24,583 nucleotides of DNA from a virus: positions 24,749-49,331 of IMG/VR virus record IMGVR_UViG_3300030109_002952; one strand, written 5' to 3'. A program made the position numbers and the translations under genes. Below are positions 14,866-21,391 of the stretch, piece after piece. Each line of letters begins with the position of its first letter. The stretch's first letter is position 1. A model generated the notes under the pieces. The model was not told the DNA's origin, did not search any database, and saw only the letters and a list, made by a program, of their open reading frames with translations.

Positions 14866-15405
14866 TTATACAGCTTTACTTAATGTTGAAAGCTGACCGG
14901 GTGTTAAATCATATTTAGCTTTTATAGATTCTAATTTCCCGCCTGCTTTTAAATAATCAATTGCTTTAGTTACATCACTAAGTATCTGTTTAGTCTTTTT
15001 AGATGCAGCTTTGCCATGATTATTTGTAGCATCACTATCTTGTGTATCGTCAATTAATAATAGGTTTCCTAACGCATATTTTTTTGCATAACTCGACGCT
15101 GACCCAAATTGTTGTGGAGTCTGCATACCTTTTTGGTTGAGGTCCACGCCAACTATCGCAACAGCAGTTAATTCCATACCTTTATCATCAGTTAACCTTG
15201 CGGTCGACTGTATAATAGGCATAGGTTCTGTAGCAATTAATTCTTCATTAATTGTAACTGCAATTCCTAACTCGTCGTTAAACGGTTTAATAGCTTCGAG
15301 AATGTCTTCGGCTGAGCGAAAGTAATATTTGCCGAATGAATTAAATCTACTCTTCTTCGATTTAAATTTTGTTTGAATTTTTGCTAGTTTTTGGTATATG
15401 GTCAT
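14866..15405 (-). CDS. ERF-family single-strand annealing protein
   Basis: The 179-residue product has the ERF core: GKYYFRSAEDILEAIKP at the N-terminus, TARLTDDKGMELTAVAIVG in the middle, and QQFGSASSYAKKYALGNLL followed by DDTQDSD, the conserved signature of the family. ERF proteins anneal complementary single strands during phage recombination and concatemer formation. It pairs with the RecE-type exonuclease downstream; a promoter-like motif separates the two, so they may also be expressed independently. The C-terminal 45 residues are a helical extension. Confidence 0.92.
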   Translation of the reverse strand: MTIYQKLAKIQTKFKSKKSRFNSFGKYYFRSAEDILEAIKPFNDELGIAVTINEELIATEPMPIIQSTARLTDDKGMELTAVAIVGVDLNQKGMQTPQQFGSASSYAKKYALGNLLLIDDTQDSDATNNHGKAASKKTKQILSDVTKAIDYLKAGGKLESIKAKYDLTPGQLSTLSKAV

Positions 15406-15439
15406 AATAATATAATTACATAATTTTAATTAAACTTAA

Positions 15440-15456
15440 ACGGTAATATTCACCGT
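15440..15456 (-). terminator. Short hairpin after the sigma-factor gene
   Basis: On the minus strand ACGGT (15452-15456) and ACCGT (15440-15444) enclose a 7-base loop, 4 nt after the sigma-factor stop, followed by a mixed A/T stretch. It may be a weak terminator, an RNA-processing site or an operator; the stem is only 5 bp. Confidence 0.35.
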
Positions 15457-15459
15457 AAC

Positions 15460-16224
15460 TTATAGGTAATCAAGCACTTGCGAGGAATCAACATTATTAA
15501 TTAAACACTGTATAGCATCCCGTTTTATCTGCGAGATACGTACATGAGCAGTGGTAACATTGATGTCTAGCTTGGCTGCAATTTCATTTGCAGAGTGCTT
15601 ATCACAGTCAAGGCCGTAGCTTAATCGCAACACCTCATACTGCTTAAAATCTAAATGCTTTTTCATTAGTTGTAGTAAATAAGCATTGAGTAAATGTATG
15701 TTATATGGTTCTGATTTATCAACAACTTGATAAGCCATATTTTCATCATCATTGGGTTTATCATCAATACTTGCAAATACACTATTAAAAAACATAGCAA
15801 CCATTTTTTCATTATCAGGGTTGCGTCTTATTTCATTTAGTTTATGTTCAGGGATGCGTACGCCGCCTCTATTAATGTCTACGGCTCTCCGTATCGCGCC
15901 CTTAATTCTTTTAGATAGAAATGACTTAATTGTTTTTTCTTGGTCATCAGAATTCTTTAATGTTTCTCTATCTATTTTACTAGAAGCAGCGGTTAATCCA
16001 TATCCACCTTCTTGTAGTAAATCATTTATACTTAATACACCTGATGCTTGGTCAGATGTTGATTGTTTTCTTGCTAGTGTTTCAACTAGCGGTAAAAAGT
16101 TGATTACTATTTCTTCATTTGTTAAATGTGTATAATCACCATTAATTGGTTTTCTAACTCGTTTAACAGCTTCCTCAACTTCTTTTTTATACCTAACATA
16201 GTTAGCTATATTATATTTTCTCAT
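15460..16224 (-). CDS. Phage-encoded sigma-70-family factor
   Basis: The 254-residue protein shows region 2 (NFLPLVETLARKQST, then SINDLLQEGGYGL, FLSKRIKGAIRRAVD and an RIPEHKLNEIR segment like the end of region 2/3) and region 4 with a helix-turn-helix (QYEVLRLSYGLDCDKHSANE, then IAAKLDINVTTAHVRISQIK). It should direct host RNA polymerase to a subset of promoters. The eight-copy two-box motif of this window is an attractive target, but late plus-strand promoters are an equally valid possibility. Its ATG overlaps the upstream HTH gene by 4 nt (ATGA), indicating coupling. Confidence 0.88.
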   Translation of the reverse strand: MRKYNIANYVRYKKEVEEAVKRVRKPINGDYTHLTNEEIVINFLPLVETLARKQSTSDQASGVLSINDLLQEGGYGLTAASSKIDRETLKNSDDQEKTIKSFLSKRIKGAIRRAVDINRGGVRIPEHKLNEIRRNPDNEKMVAMFFNSVFASIDDKPNDDENMAYQVVDKSEPYNIHLLNAYLLQLMKKHLDFKQYEVLRLSYGLDCDKHSANEIAAKLDINVTTAHVRISQIKRDAIQCLINNVDSSQVLDYL

Positions 16225-16859
16225 AATTCTTTATTTAGTATTTCTTTTTCTCTCTTTAGTTGATTTCCCATATTTCTATATATAGTCCGAGTAGTGCAAT
16301 CCAATGACTTAGCTAATTTAGCTATAGTTATTTTTTGTTTACTATCGTTTAAATCTATCATGCATTGGTATATGTCATCTTCACATACTTTTTTACTTCT
16401 ACCAATTAATTTACCAACTATACTTAGTTTTTCACTTAATGATAAACCAGTATAATCCTTAAATATTACTTTACGTATACGATTACGAGGAGGGGTATCA
16501 CCAACTCCAAATACTTCTGTAATCATGTTTTCTAATAATTTATTTTTAATAAAGAAGGTAACAAAACCGTTTTCTTTATTAGCTATAAATTTAAACACAT
16601 GTCGCATATCATCTTCAAGTGACAAATCGTCACCTTCTATTCCATCTATATTTAAATAGTATAGTACTAAAAAATGCCACTTCAATGATTTGTAAGTAGT
16701 TATCTTAGCCTTACTTCTAAATAGACTGTAACATTCATATGTACCTTCTGCGTAGTAATCATATAGATCGGTACTCTCAGTAGGAACATCTGTAATAGGA
16801 TTTCTTCTGTAATTTACTCTCCTATCATTCAGCCACTTAATATTTCTTTCATGTGACAT
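16221..16859 (-). CDS. HTH protein coupled to the sigma-factor gene (212 aa)
   Basis: The C-terminal part contains a helix-turn-helix (KITIAKLAKSLDCTTRTIYR, about residues 175-194) followed by a basic helix. The N-terminal 150 residues are helical with many aromatics (DLYDYYAEGTYECYS, KWHFLVLYYLNIDG) and no known motif. Translation is coupled to the sigma gene by an ATGA overlap, so it may be a co-regulator or an anti-/appropriator-type partner. A DNA-replication role is an alternative. The name is limited to the HTH. Confidence 0.75.
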   Translation of the reverse strand: MSHERNIKWLNDRRVNYRRNPITDVPTESTDLYDYYAEGTYECYSLFRSKAKITTYKSLKWHFLVLYYLNIDGIEGDDLSLEDDMRHVFKFIANKENGFVTFFIKNKLLENMITEVFGVGDTPPRNRIRKVIFKDYTGLSLSEKLSIVGKLIGRSKKVCEDDIYQCMIDLNDSKQKITIAKLAKSLDCTTRTIYRNMGNQLKREKEILNKEL

Positions 16860-16869
16860 TTGCTTATTA

Positions 16870-16980
16870 CTATTTATTATTTCTAGCTTTTGTCGCCCTT
16901 GGCTTTTTAAACTGTTTTATTGCTGAGGCAATATTTCTATAATTAGTTTCAATTAAATGTTTATATAGTCTTCTTCTCAT
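16870..16980 (-). CDS. Very short basic protein (36 aa)
   Basis: ATG at 16980 overlaps the preceding stop as ATGA, and the frame ends with TAG at 16870, ten bases before the HTH gene. The peptide MRRRLYKHLIETNYRNIASA then IKQFKKPRATKARNNK is a strongly basic amphipathic helix, which could bind nucleic acid. Too short for a family call; the start/stop coupling is the main support. Confidence 0.5.
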   Translation of the reverse strand: MRRRLYKHLIETNYRNIASAIKQFKKPRATKARNNK

Positions 16981-17213
16981 TTTCTTGTATATTTTACATC
17001 ACCGTAAACAATCAATTGTATATCAGAATCTGTATACACCGACTTATCTGGGTAATTTAAGTATCTATTTACTATTTGTGTGTTTTTATCCAGCGGTAGA
17101 TTGTAATTTATATATATCGCTGTGAATAGTGCAGAATTGATTGCTATCAATATCACTATAATAATTTTCGACAACGTCTCTAGGAATTGTGTCGTGGGTA
17201 TAAGGTGTTTCAT
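16977..17213 (-). CDS. Small membrane-anchored protein overlapping the upstream gene (about 78 aa)
   Basis: The frame extends far into the upstream gene. I place the start at ATG 17213, giving MKHLIPTTQFLETLSK and one transmembrane helix (IIIVILIAINSALFTAIYI), then a polar tail ending YGDVKYTRK. The 109 bases outside the overlap (16977-17085) have no other gene, and the stop is joined to the next ATG as ATGA, so some product of this frame is likely. GTG or TTG codons nearer 17150 are possible starts, so the N-terminus is uncertain. Confidence 0.5.
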   Translation of the reverse strand: MKHLIPTTQFLETLSKIIIVILIAINSALFTAIYINYNLPLDKNTQIVNRYLNYPDKSVYTDSDIQLIVYGDVKYTRK

Positions 17214-17652
17214 TTTTGTTGCATATTTTTCGTTTATCAATAATATAATAACGCCAGTAACCGTGTATAGCATTTACCATTTTATATTCATCTGGCATAC
17301 ATTGTGGTGGACGTTCAAATTCTTTAGTGGGCATACCGGCGGGTGGATGCATTAAAGCTTCAGCACATTTAGTAATAGTTAAATGTCTTTTGCCGTAGCG
17401 TTTAGTATATTCATTGCCTAGTGCCAACATATGTTCATACAGCCAATAATAATGGTGTGTATTACTGCGTGTCCATATAGTAGATGGATGATTAAGGTGA
17501 GCTTGTTTATAGGGCACATTGTCGCCATTATTATAAACATGGTGTGCAGTGCATAACATTTGTGCGGATTCCAATATCATCTTTACTTTGTGCTTATCAT
17601 AAACATATGAAGCGGCACGCTTAGGGCAATCATGTAAGTAAAATATATTCAT
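17086..17652 (-). CDS. Conserved phage protein, MNIFYL / DKHKVKM family (188 aa)
   Basis: The N-terminus MNIFYLHDCPKRAASYVYDK, followed by HKVKMILESAQMLCTAHHVY, then HPSTIWTRSNTHHYYWLYEH and EYTKRYGKRH, matches a family I recall from many cyanophages and marine phages. Some are annotated as pyrimidine-dimer glycosylase-like, but I cannot confirm that. His/Lys/Glu-rich helices with conserved YRYY-type aromatic residues hint at nucleic-acid binding. The gene ends inside the next small gene and starts 4 nt into the upstream gene's stop. Confidence 0.8.
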   Translation of the reverse strand: MNIFYLHDCPKRAASYVYDKHKVKMILESAQMLCTAHHVYNNGDNVPYKQAHLNHPSTIWTRSNTHHYYWLYEHMLALGNEYTKRYGKRHLTITKCAEALMHPPAGMPTKEFERPPQCMPDEYKMVNAIHGYWRYYIIDKRKICNKNETPYTHDTIPRDVVENYYSDIDSNQFCTIHSDIYKLQSTAG

Positions 17653-17927
17653 AGTTTGTTTTGTAAATCGTTAATTCTTTGGTTTATTATTGCGGCTTTT
17701 TCGTACTCTTCTGTTATTAAATATTCTTGTAATATTAATTTTAAATTTTTAATTTCATTTAAAATACTATTTTCACCGTGATTTTTATTAACCCAGCCAT
17801 CAATACTTTCGTATATTTCTTCATTTAAAATATCCGCTCCATAAGTTGCAGTGTCTGGGTCTAAAAATTCTTCGTATAAATCTTTTTTAATACGATTATA
17901 TAGCGCTTTATATTCTTTATCTGTCAT
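17649..17927 (-). CDS. Acidic helical protein with a UVR-like motif (92 aa)
   Basis: Residues 63-92 (LILQEYLITEEYEKAAIINQ, then RINDLQNKL) fit the UVR/McsA-type helical hairpin pattern L..L...EEYE.AA....I..L, a protein-interaction motif of UvrB, UvrC and McsA. The N-terminal 60 residues are acidic and helical with no motif. The ATG comes two bases after the GATAATATAA box of promoter copy 2, so the transcript is probably nearly leaderless. Function unknown; the UVR resemblance is by eye. Confidence 0.7.
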   Translation of the reverse strand: MTDKEYKALYNRIKKDLYEEFLDPDTATYGADILNEEIYESIDGWVNKNHGENSILNEIKNLKLILQEYLITEEYEKAAIINQRINDLQNKL

Positions 17928-17929
17928 GT

Positions 17930-17957
17930 TTATATTATCAATTATTATTCGTGTTTA
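17930..17957 (-). promoter_or_regulatory. Two-box promoter-like motif, copy 2
   Basis: Minus strand: TAAACACGA (17949-17957), 9 bases, GATAATATAA (17930-17939), 2 bases, then the ATG at 17927. The stop codon of the upstream gene (17955-17957) is the first TAA of the motif. Confidence 0.72.
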
Positions 17958-18512
17958 ATCTGTAGTTAGTATATCAATTATTTTTTGGGCACTAGCTCTA
18001 ATTTTGTTATAATCTGATACTTCTTTTGCATTACTAAATTTACCTTTAGGTATTTCTGGAACATCACCGAATCTAGTTTTACCATTAGCAAAATCAGTAT
18101 AATCTAACCACGAATCGTCTTTATATTTTTCAATTATTTTATTAGCGGGTAAAACAAATATACACTGTTCTTTGTATCTATCGTGACAAGCAACCATAGT
18201 TCTATCTTTGTCACCAGTCCATATTATATATGTATATTGGTGGTCTATATTATCTACGTCAGTGTATAAGTAGCAACTGTCATAATACATATCATGTACC
18301 AATTTAGCTGCAATTGCCGAGCCGTCTTGTCTATTATTCTCATTTAACCAATTAGCAATTTGTACACCTTGCCACTCAGGATAACCGTCGTGATGGTGAT
18401 ACATATGTACATAACTGTGCTGAGTTACATGTTCAGGGTGTATAGCAAGACCATAAGAACTACCTCTTGCATGTCTTCGGTCTACGACCATAATTAAATT
18501 TCTAGTTGCCAT
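17955..18512 (-). CDS. Conserved-looking phage protein, HHHDGYPEWQG type (185 aa)
   Basis: The protein reads YVHMYHHHDGYPEWQGVQIA, then LVHDMYYDSCYLYTD and IDHQYTYIIWTGDKD. The His/Asp/Trp-rich N-terminal half might be metal-binding, but no enzyme family is assigned. I recall related unnamed proteins in other phages. The C-terminal 50 residues are helical and Lys/Asp-rich. It overlaps the upstream gene by 11 nt. Its stop codon forms part of promoter copy 2. Confidence 0.75.
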   Translation of the reverse strand: MATRNLIMVVDRRHARGSSYGLAIHPEHVTQHSYVHMYHHHDGYPEWQGVQIANWLNENNRQDGSAIAAKLVHDMYYDSCYLYTDVDNIDHQYTYIIWTGDKDRTMVACHDRYKEQCIFVLPANKIIEKYKDDSWLDYTDFANGKTRFGDVPEIPKGKFSNAKEVSDYNKIRASAQKIIDILTTD

Positions 18513-18810
18513 ATTCTATATCTTCGTTATTAGTTACCATCCATTCGCAATCACCTAGTTTGTGACCAGCACCTAATAAAAATGCTTCACAAGATTCATG
18601 GTCTGGATTCCATTCGTTTTTTTCGTTACATAATGCTCTAATATTATATTTATATACTTTACCGTCGTTAAAGTCTAGTACAAATATATATTTAGTACGT
18701 TCAAATTTTTCAGTATAAGCCTCTTGTAATATTTCTTTCATAGACTTACCTTCATGACCCGGTCTTATATCCGTACCATGTTCTAATTCATATGCTTTAC
18801 TACTATTCAT
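18502..18810 (-). CDS. Hypothetical protein (102 aa)
   Basis: A mixed alpha/beta protein: N-terminal YELEHGTDIRPGHEGKSMKE, a beta segment KYIFVLDFNDGKVYKYNIRA, then CNEKNEWNPDHESCEAFLLG and a C-terminal acidic end. The strand pattern FVLDFNDGKVYKY suggests a small globular domain. It overlaps both neighbours by 8-11 nt, as expected inside one transcript. No family recognised. Confidence 0.72.
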   Translation of the reverse strand: MNSSKAYELEHGTDIRPGHEGKSMKEILQEAYTEKFERTKYIFVLDFNDGKVYKYNIRALCNEKNEWNPDHESCEAFLLGAGHKLGDCEWMVTNNEDIEYGN

Positions 18811-19261
18811 TTTCTTCTAATTTATATTCACCTGTGTCTAATAACTCATCTCTTTTTTCATTCATTAATTCCTCATATACATCTTGCCACCATTCTCCTA
18901 ATCTATGATTAAAATCATATTCCATATCACCCCATATATGATTTTCTATCCATACATTGCTACCACTAGTTAACTCATCTAATGCTCTGTCTGACCAGTC
19001 AGAATAATCTTCATAGTAGTAACCATCTTGTGATACATAAGGTTTATCTTCTTGAGTACACCAGAATATATCATAGCCATCATAAGTTGATTCACTATAT
19101 ATTTTTAAAGTCCATTTGTCATCTACAAAGTCACTTGTAGTGTCAAGGTTGCCGCCGTATTCTGACTCAATATATTCGAGTAGCCACGGTCCATCAGGCT
19201 CTTCCATAAAGCCATCTTGTTCTAAATGTTCGATGATTATTTCATCTGTTAAAATTTCCAT
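18803..19261 (-). CDS. Strongly acidic Trp/Tyr-rich protein (152 aa)
   Basis: About one third of the residues are Asp or Glu, with many Trp and Tyr (LLEYIESEYGG, DIFWCTQEDK, GYYYEDYSDWSD, IWGDMEYDFNH). Such acidic, aromatic small phage proteins sometimes mimic DNA and block host DNA-binding enzymes, for example restriction systems. That is only a hypothesis drawn from composition. It is the first protein gene downstream of the tRNA. The start at 19261 is preceded by an AT-rich leader. Confidence 0.72.
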   Translation of the reverse strand: MEILTDEIIIEHLEQDGFMEEPDGPWLLEYIESEYGGNLDTTSDFVDDKWTLKIYSESTYDGYDIFWCTQEDKPYVSQDGYYYEDYSDWSDRALDELTSGSNVWIENHIWGDMEYDFNHRLGEWWQDVYEELMNEKRDELLDTGEYKLEENE

Positions 19262-19282
19262 AATTAATTGGTTTTCAGTTAG

Positions 19283-19357
19283 TTGCGCGAGTAGGATTCG
19301 AACCTACGACCTCAGGGTTATGAGCCCTGCGAGCTGACCAAACTGCTCCATCGCGCT
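19283..19357 (-). tRNA. Initiator tRNA-fMet (CAT)
   Basis: A full cloverleaf folds on the minus strand: acceptor GCGCGA/TCGCGC, D-arm GAGC/GCTC, anticodon arm CAGGG-CTCATAA-CCCTG, T-arm GTAGG-TTCGAAT-CCTAC. Two initiator marks are present: an unpaired first acceptor pair (A1 with A72) and three consecutive G:C pairs in the anticodon stem (GGG/CCC). The 3' CCA is not encoded (CTA follows the discriminator A), so host CCA addition is needed. Confidence 0.93.
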
Positions 19358-19359
19358 AT

Positions 19360-19741
19360 AATATTTTAGGTGTGCTCGTATGTTTTTCGGTCGAGTAACA
19401 GCACCACACTCGTGCCCACACCTATAGTCTCGGGTCGCTCATATTATTTTACTGATGTAGTTGTATACGACTACCAATTTCAAATAATAGCGGTGCGCCT
19501 CCGACTTTAATATTTTCGGGGGAAGAAACCCCAGCAGTCTCTTCTTATTACAGGTGATTCACATATCGGCACTTAGTCCCTAATGTGATTTGTCTTGGGA
19601 GTCACCAACCCTTAAACGAGCCATTCACTTATGTAACTTCTCGGAGACATCCGGTAATCTTTCAACCGTTCCAACCGTTCGTCGTTCTAATTAAGCTACT
19701 CGTCTCTGTGTAACAAACACTAAACTTTGGTGTATAGCACC
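19360..19741 (-). ncRNA. Structured non-coding RNA candidate upstream of tRNA-fMet
   Basis: About 380 bases without an ORF on either strand that fits its neighbours, and with G+C near 43% by hand count, above the flanking genes. On the minus strand many stems are visible: GAGAC/GTCTC (19702-19706 with 19644-19648), CGGT/ACCG, GGTGA/TCACC (19602-19606 with 19553-19557) around TCACAT/ATGTGA, with TCCC and GGGA placed so that a pseudoknot could form; GGGG/CCCC near 19518-19532; GTAGT/ACTAC near 19457-19474; and GGTGTG/CACACC (19417-19422 with 19369-19374) enclosing CGAGT/ACTCG. GAACGGTTG is repeated in tandem (19663-19680). Strand is inferred from the adjacent tRNA and genes. It does not match tmRNA, RNase P or group I intron signatures that I could recognise. 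Confidence 0.55.
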
Positions 19742-19744
19742 GAA

Positions 19745-19942
19745 CTATAATTCTTTGTGATAGTTCAGCATATACTCAATTGTTCTTTTTAGTATTGCAT
19801 TTTTCATTTGCATATATTCGTCGCCTTCTAGCTTGTCAATACTTGTACCATCAACAGCCCAGTCAATTGAGTCATATATTTGTTCTATCATTACTTCATG
19901 CAAGTACTCTGCTATCCTGTCTATTTCTTTCATTTTACTCAT
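19745..19942 (-). CDS. Small helical protein (65 aa)
   Basis: An acidic, helical 65-residue protein (MKEIDRIAEYLHEVMIEQIY, then DSIDWAVDGTSIDKLEGDEY and KRTIEYMLNYHKEL). The ATG overlaps the preceding gene by 8 nt. No family recognised. It is the last protein gene before the structured non-coding stretch on this strand; the stem-loop GGTG-loop-CACC begins 4 bases after its stop. Confidence 0.68.
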   Translation of the reverse strand: MSKMKEIDRIAEYLHEVMIEQIYDSIDWAVDGTSIDKLEGDEYMQMKNAILKRTIEYMLNYHKEL

Positions 19943-20168
19943 CGTTAAATAATTTATCTCCGTATTTTAAATCAATTCTACTCCACTCAAAATCGTTTAC
20001 ATCGCCAAATACTAGTAAGGTTTTTATTACATTCATTTTTAAGTCACCATATGACGTGAACCTGTGTAACTCTGCGATTACTTCACGTGGACCGTATTCG
20101 TATTTTAGTGCATTTTGTTTTAGCTTTGCTTTGATTTCTGGTTTTAGTTTTTGGTATAATGTTTTCAT
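19935..20168 (-). CDS. Small hypothetical protein (77 aa)
   Basis: The product is basic at the N-terminus (MKTLYQKLKPEIKAKLKQNA) and mixed afterwards (LKYEYGPREVIAELHRFTSY, DFEWSRIDLKYGDKLFNDE). It is the first gene after promoter copy 3, with 20 nt between the motif and the ATG. No family recognised. It is translationally overlapped with the following 65-aa gene. Confidence 0.7.
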   Translation of the reverse strand: MKTLYQKLKPEIKAKLKQNALKYEYGPREVIAELHRFTSYGDLKMNVIKTLLVFGDVNDFEWSRIDLKYGDKLFNDE

Positions 20169-20188
20169 AATTACTTTTTTTGTTACAT

Positions 20189-20216
20189 ATATATTATCTA
20201 CACCTATTCGTGTTTA
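20189..20216 (-). promoter_or_regulatory. Two-box promoter-like motif, copy 3
   Basis: Minus strand: TAAACACGA (20208-20216), 9 bases, GATAATATAT (20189-20198), then ATGTAACAAA and the next gene's ATG about 20 nt on. The upstream gene's TAA is inside box 1. An upstream TACGAA forms a direct repeat with TACGA-like box 1 at one helical turn. Confidence 0.75.
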
Positions 20217-20411
20217 GTTCGTATAATCTTTTTCAATTGTTAAACCTAATTCGTTTGCAACGTAGTTGATATGTTTTTGGGTTGTTACACTCCACCATCC
20301 GTGTTGTACTAATTTTCCCGGATATTCGATTGTTGCGACGTGCGTTGAGTAAGACCATATAGCATTACCTACTCGTCTTAAATTTTCTTTGTACCTGTTA
20401 AACTTTCTCAT
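20214..20411 (-). CDS. Small basic phage protein, WWSVTTQKHINYVA type (65 aa)
   Basis: The product includes YSTHVATIEYPGKLVQHGWW, followed by SVTTQKHINYVANELGL. I recall this segment from other marine phage genomes, where it has no assigned function. The N-terminus is Arg/Lys-rich. Its ATG overlaps the preceding stop by 3 nt, and its stop codon is part of promoter copy 3. The gene is real by context; the role is unknown. Confidence 0.72.
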   Translation of the reverse strand: MRKFNRYKENLRRVGNAIWSYSTHVATIEYPGKLVQHGWWSVTTQKHINYVANELGLTIEKDYTN

Positions 20412-20581
20412 AATTTTTCTATTTTTTCTATTTCTTTTAATATCTTATTTACATTTTCAAAAGGTTCACCAGAGTCTCTAGCTTGGGTGAGCATGAGATG
20501 TAGTGATAGTGTTAATAGTGGTTTATCTAATTCTTCTATTAAACTTAGTTTTTTACCGATTTTATTTATTGTACTTTTCAT
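20408..20581 (-). CDS. Short helical protein (57 aa)
   Basis: The frame starts at ATG 20581, overlapping the preceding stop (TAATG), and ends with TGA overlapping the next ATG. The peptide MKSTINKIGKKLSLIEELDK, then PLLTLSLHLMLTQARDSG and a charged end EKIEKL, looks like a small helical protein. Both junctions are the tight type seen throughout this block, which is the main support. Family not recognised. Confidence 0.68.
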   Translation of the reverse strand: MKSTINKIGKKLSLIEELDKPLLTLSLHLMLTQARDSGEPFENVNKILKEIEKIEKL

Positions 20582-20787
20582 TAGTATATTTTTTTAGCGT
20601 ATATTTCTTGATTTGCGTTAGCGAGGGCTTGTCTCCATTGCCACTCTTTTTTCCTGTACTCATAATCAGTACACCATTTTCTCCATGCTTTTGTTAGGTC
20701 GTTAGAGCCATACTTTACTTCAAACTCTTCAACTTGTTTTAGCTTATTAGCTATTTTTACTGGGTCAAAATCTTTAAATGTTACCAT
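20581..20787 (-). CDS. Small charged protein (68 aa)
   Basis: The 68-residue product is helical and rich in Lys, Glu, Trp and Tyr (KLKQVEEFEVKYGSNDLTKA, WRKWCTDYEYRKKEWQWRQA). It overlaps the upstream gene by 7 nt and the downstream gene by one base (TAATG). Repeated W/Y with K/R suggests nucleic-acid or protein contacts. No family recognised. Confidence 0.7.
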   Translation of the reverse strand: MVTFKDFDPVKIANKLKQVEEFEVKYGSNDLTKAWRKWCTDYEYRKKEWQWRQALANANQEIYAKKIY

Positions 20788-20996
20788 GGTAGTATAGTTT
20801 TTTCAACATAGGTTAAACCTTTGAATTTAAGCCAGTGTGATTTACCAAATTTATATTGGTCAATACCTTCTTCATCTTGTCCAAGGTATTTAGCTTTGAA
20901 ACCAAATGAGTTAGGTAAATTGCCAACTGTATAGCCTTGGTAGTAAGTGTTATTTACTTTAATAACATTGTCTTTTAAGAATTTAATTTTAGTCAT
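20781..20996 (-). CDS. Small beta-rich protein (71 aa)
   Basis: A 71-residue beta-rich protein (IKFLKDNVIKVNNTYYQGYT, then NSFGFKAKYLGQDEEGIDQY, HWLKFKGLTYVEKTILPW). The alternation of hydrophobic and polar residues suggests a small barrel or SH3-like fold. It is the first gene after promoter copy 4, about 24 nt from the motif. No family recognised. Confidence 0.7.
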   Translation of the reverse strand: MTKIKFLKDNVIKVNNTYYQGYTVGNLPNSFGFKAKYLGQDEEGIDQYKFGKSHWLKFKGLTYVEKTILPW

Positions 20997-21020
20997 AATT
21001 ATATTTTTTATTTGTTACAT

Positions 21021-21048
21021 TTATATTATCCAGAGTTAATCGTATTTA
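21021..21048 (-). promoter_or_regulatory. Two-box promoter-like motif, copy 4
   Basis: Minus strand: TAAATACGA (21040-21048), 9 bases, GATAATATAA (21021-21030), then ATGTAACAAATAAAAAA. The preceding gene's stop (21046-21048) is inside box 1, and an extra TACGAAC lies 11 bases upstream, as in copy 3. Confidence 0.76.
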
Positions 21049-21219
21049 GTTCGTATAAAATTTCTTTCTGAATACTTGTTTTTGTGGTAATTTATATCTT
21101 CTATTACCCATACCACTACAGGTGCCGTATAGCATTACCATTTCAATATGGTGATGTTTTCGTGCTTTTCGTTTTTTCTCTGCATACTGGCAAAGTTCTT
21201 TCATATTATTTACTTTCAT
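21046..21219 (-). CDS. Small basic His-rich protein (57 aa)
   Basis: A longer reading from 21270 would overlap the upstream gene by 65 nt, so I prefer ATG 21219. The product MKVNNMKELCQYAEKKRKAR then KHHHIEMVMLYGTCSGMGNR and RYKLPQKQVFRKKFYTN is very basic, with two Cys and three consecutive His, and could bind nucleic acid or metal. It ends TYR-THR-ASN because the conserved promoter sequence supplies its last codons. No family recognised. Confidence 0.62.
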   Translation of the reverse strand: MKVNNMKELCQYAEKKRKARKHHHIEMVMLYGTCSGMGNRRYKLPQKQVFRKKFYTN

Positions 21220-21391
21220 GTGCTTCGGTATATGTTTTAGTGTATCTTGGTGGCTTACCGTCATATTCAAAGTAACTATAGTGATAGTGCTCGTGAATTT
21301 CCTGTAATGCCGTCATAAAATCTTGTTCGTCAATCATGTCATTTTCAAACATTTTCATTTGAAATGCCAGTTCTTCTAGTAATTTTTTCAT
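21206..21391 (-). CDS. Small acidic helical protein (61 aa), related to its neighbour
   Basis: The 61 residues include FENDMIDEQDFMTALQEIHE and HYHYSYFEYDG. The segment D..DF..A..EIHEHYH strongly resembles the KDEFIQAINEIHEYYNT segment of the next gene upstream (21388-21597), so the two probably arose by duplication. The ATG overlaps the preceding stop by 4 nt. Function unknown. Confidence 0.7.
   Translation of the reverse strand: MKKLLEELAFQMKMFENDMIDEQDFMTALQEIHEHYHYSYFEYDGKPPRYTKTYTEAHESK

Noticed and set aside
19369-19422. A second tRNA enclosed by GGTGTG/CACACC
   Set aside because: Only 54 bases, with no anticodon arm or T-loop; it is a stem-loop, not a tRNA.
19360-19741. tmRNA, RNase P RNA or group I intron as identity of the structured stretch
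   Set aside because: I saw no tmRNA tRNA-like ends, none of the conserved RNase P core sequences, and no recognisable P/Q/R/S intron elements; the adjacent tRNA is not split.
19780-20217. Plus-strand 145-codon frame
   Set aside because: Antisense of two well-packed minus-strand genes and of promoter copy 3; Phe/Ser/Leu-rich composition typical of a shadow.
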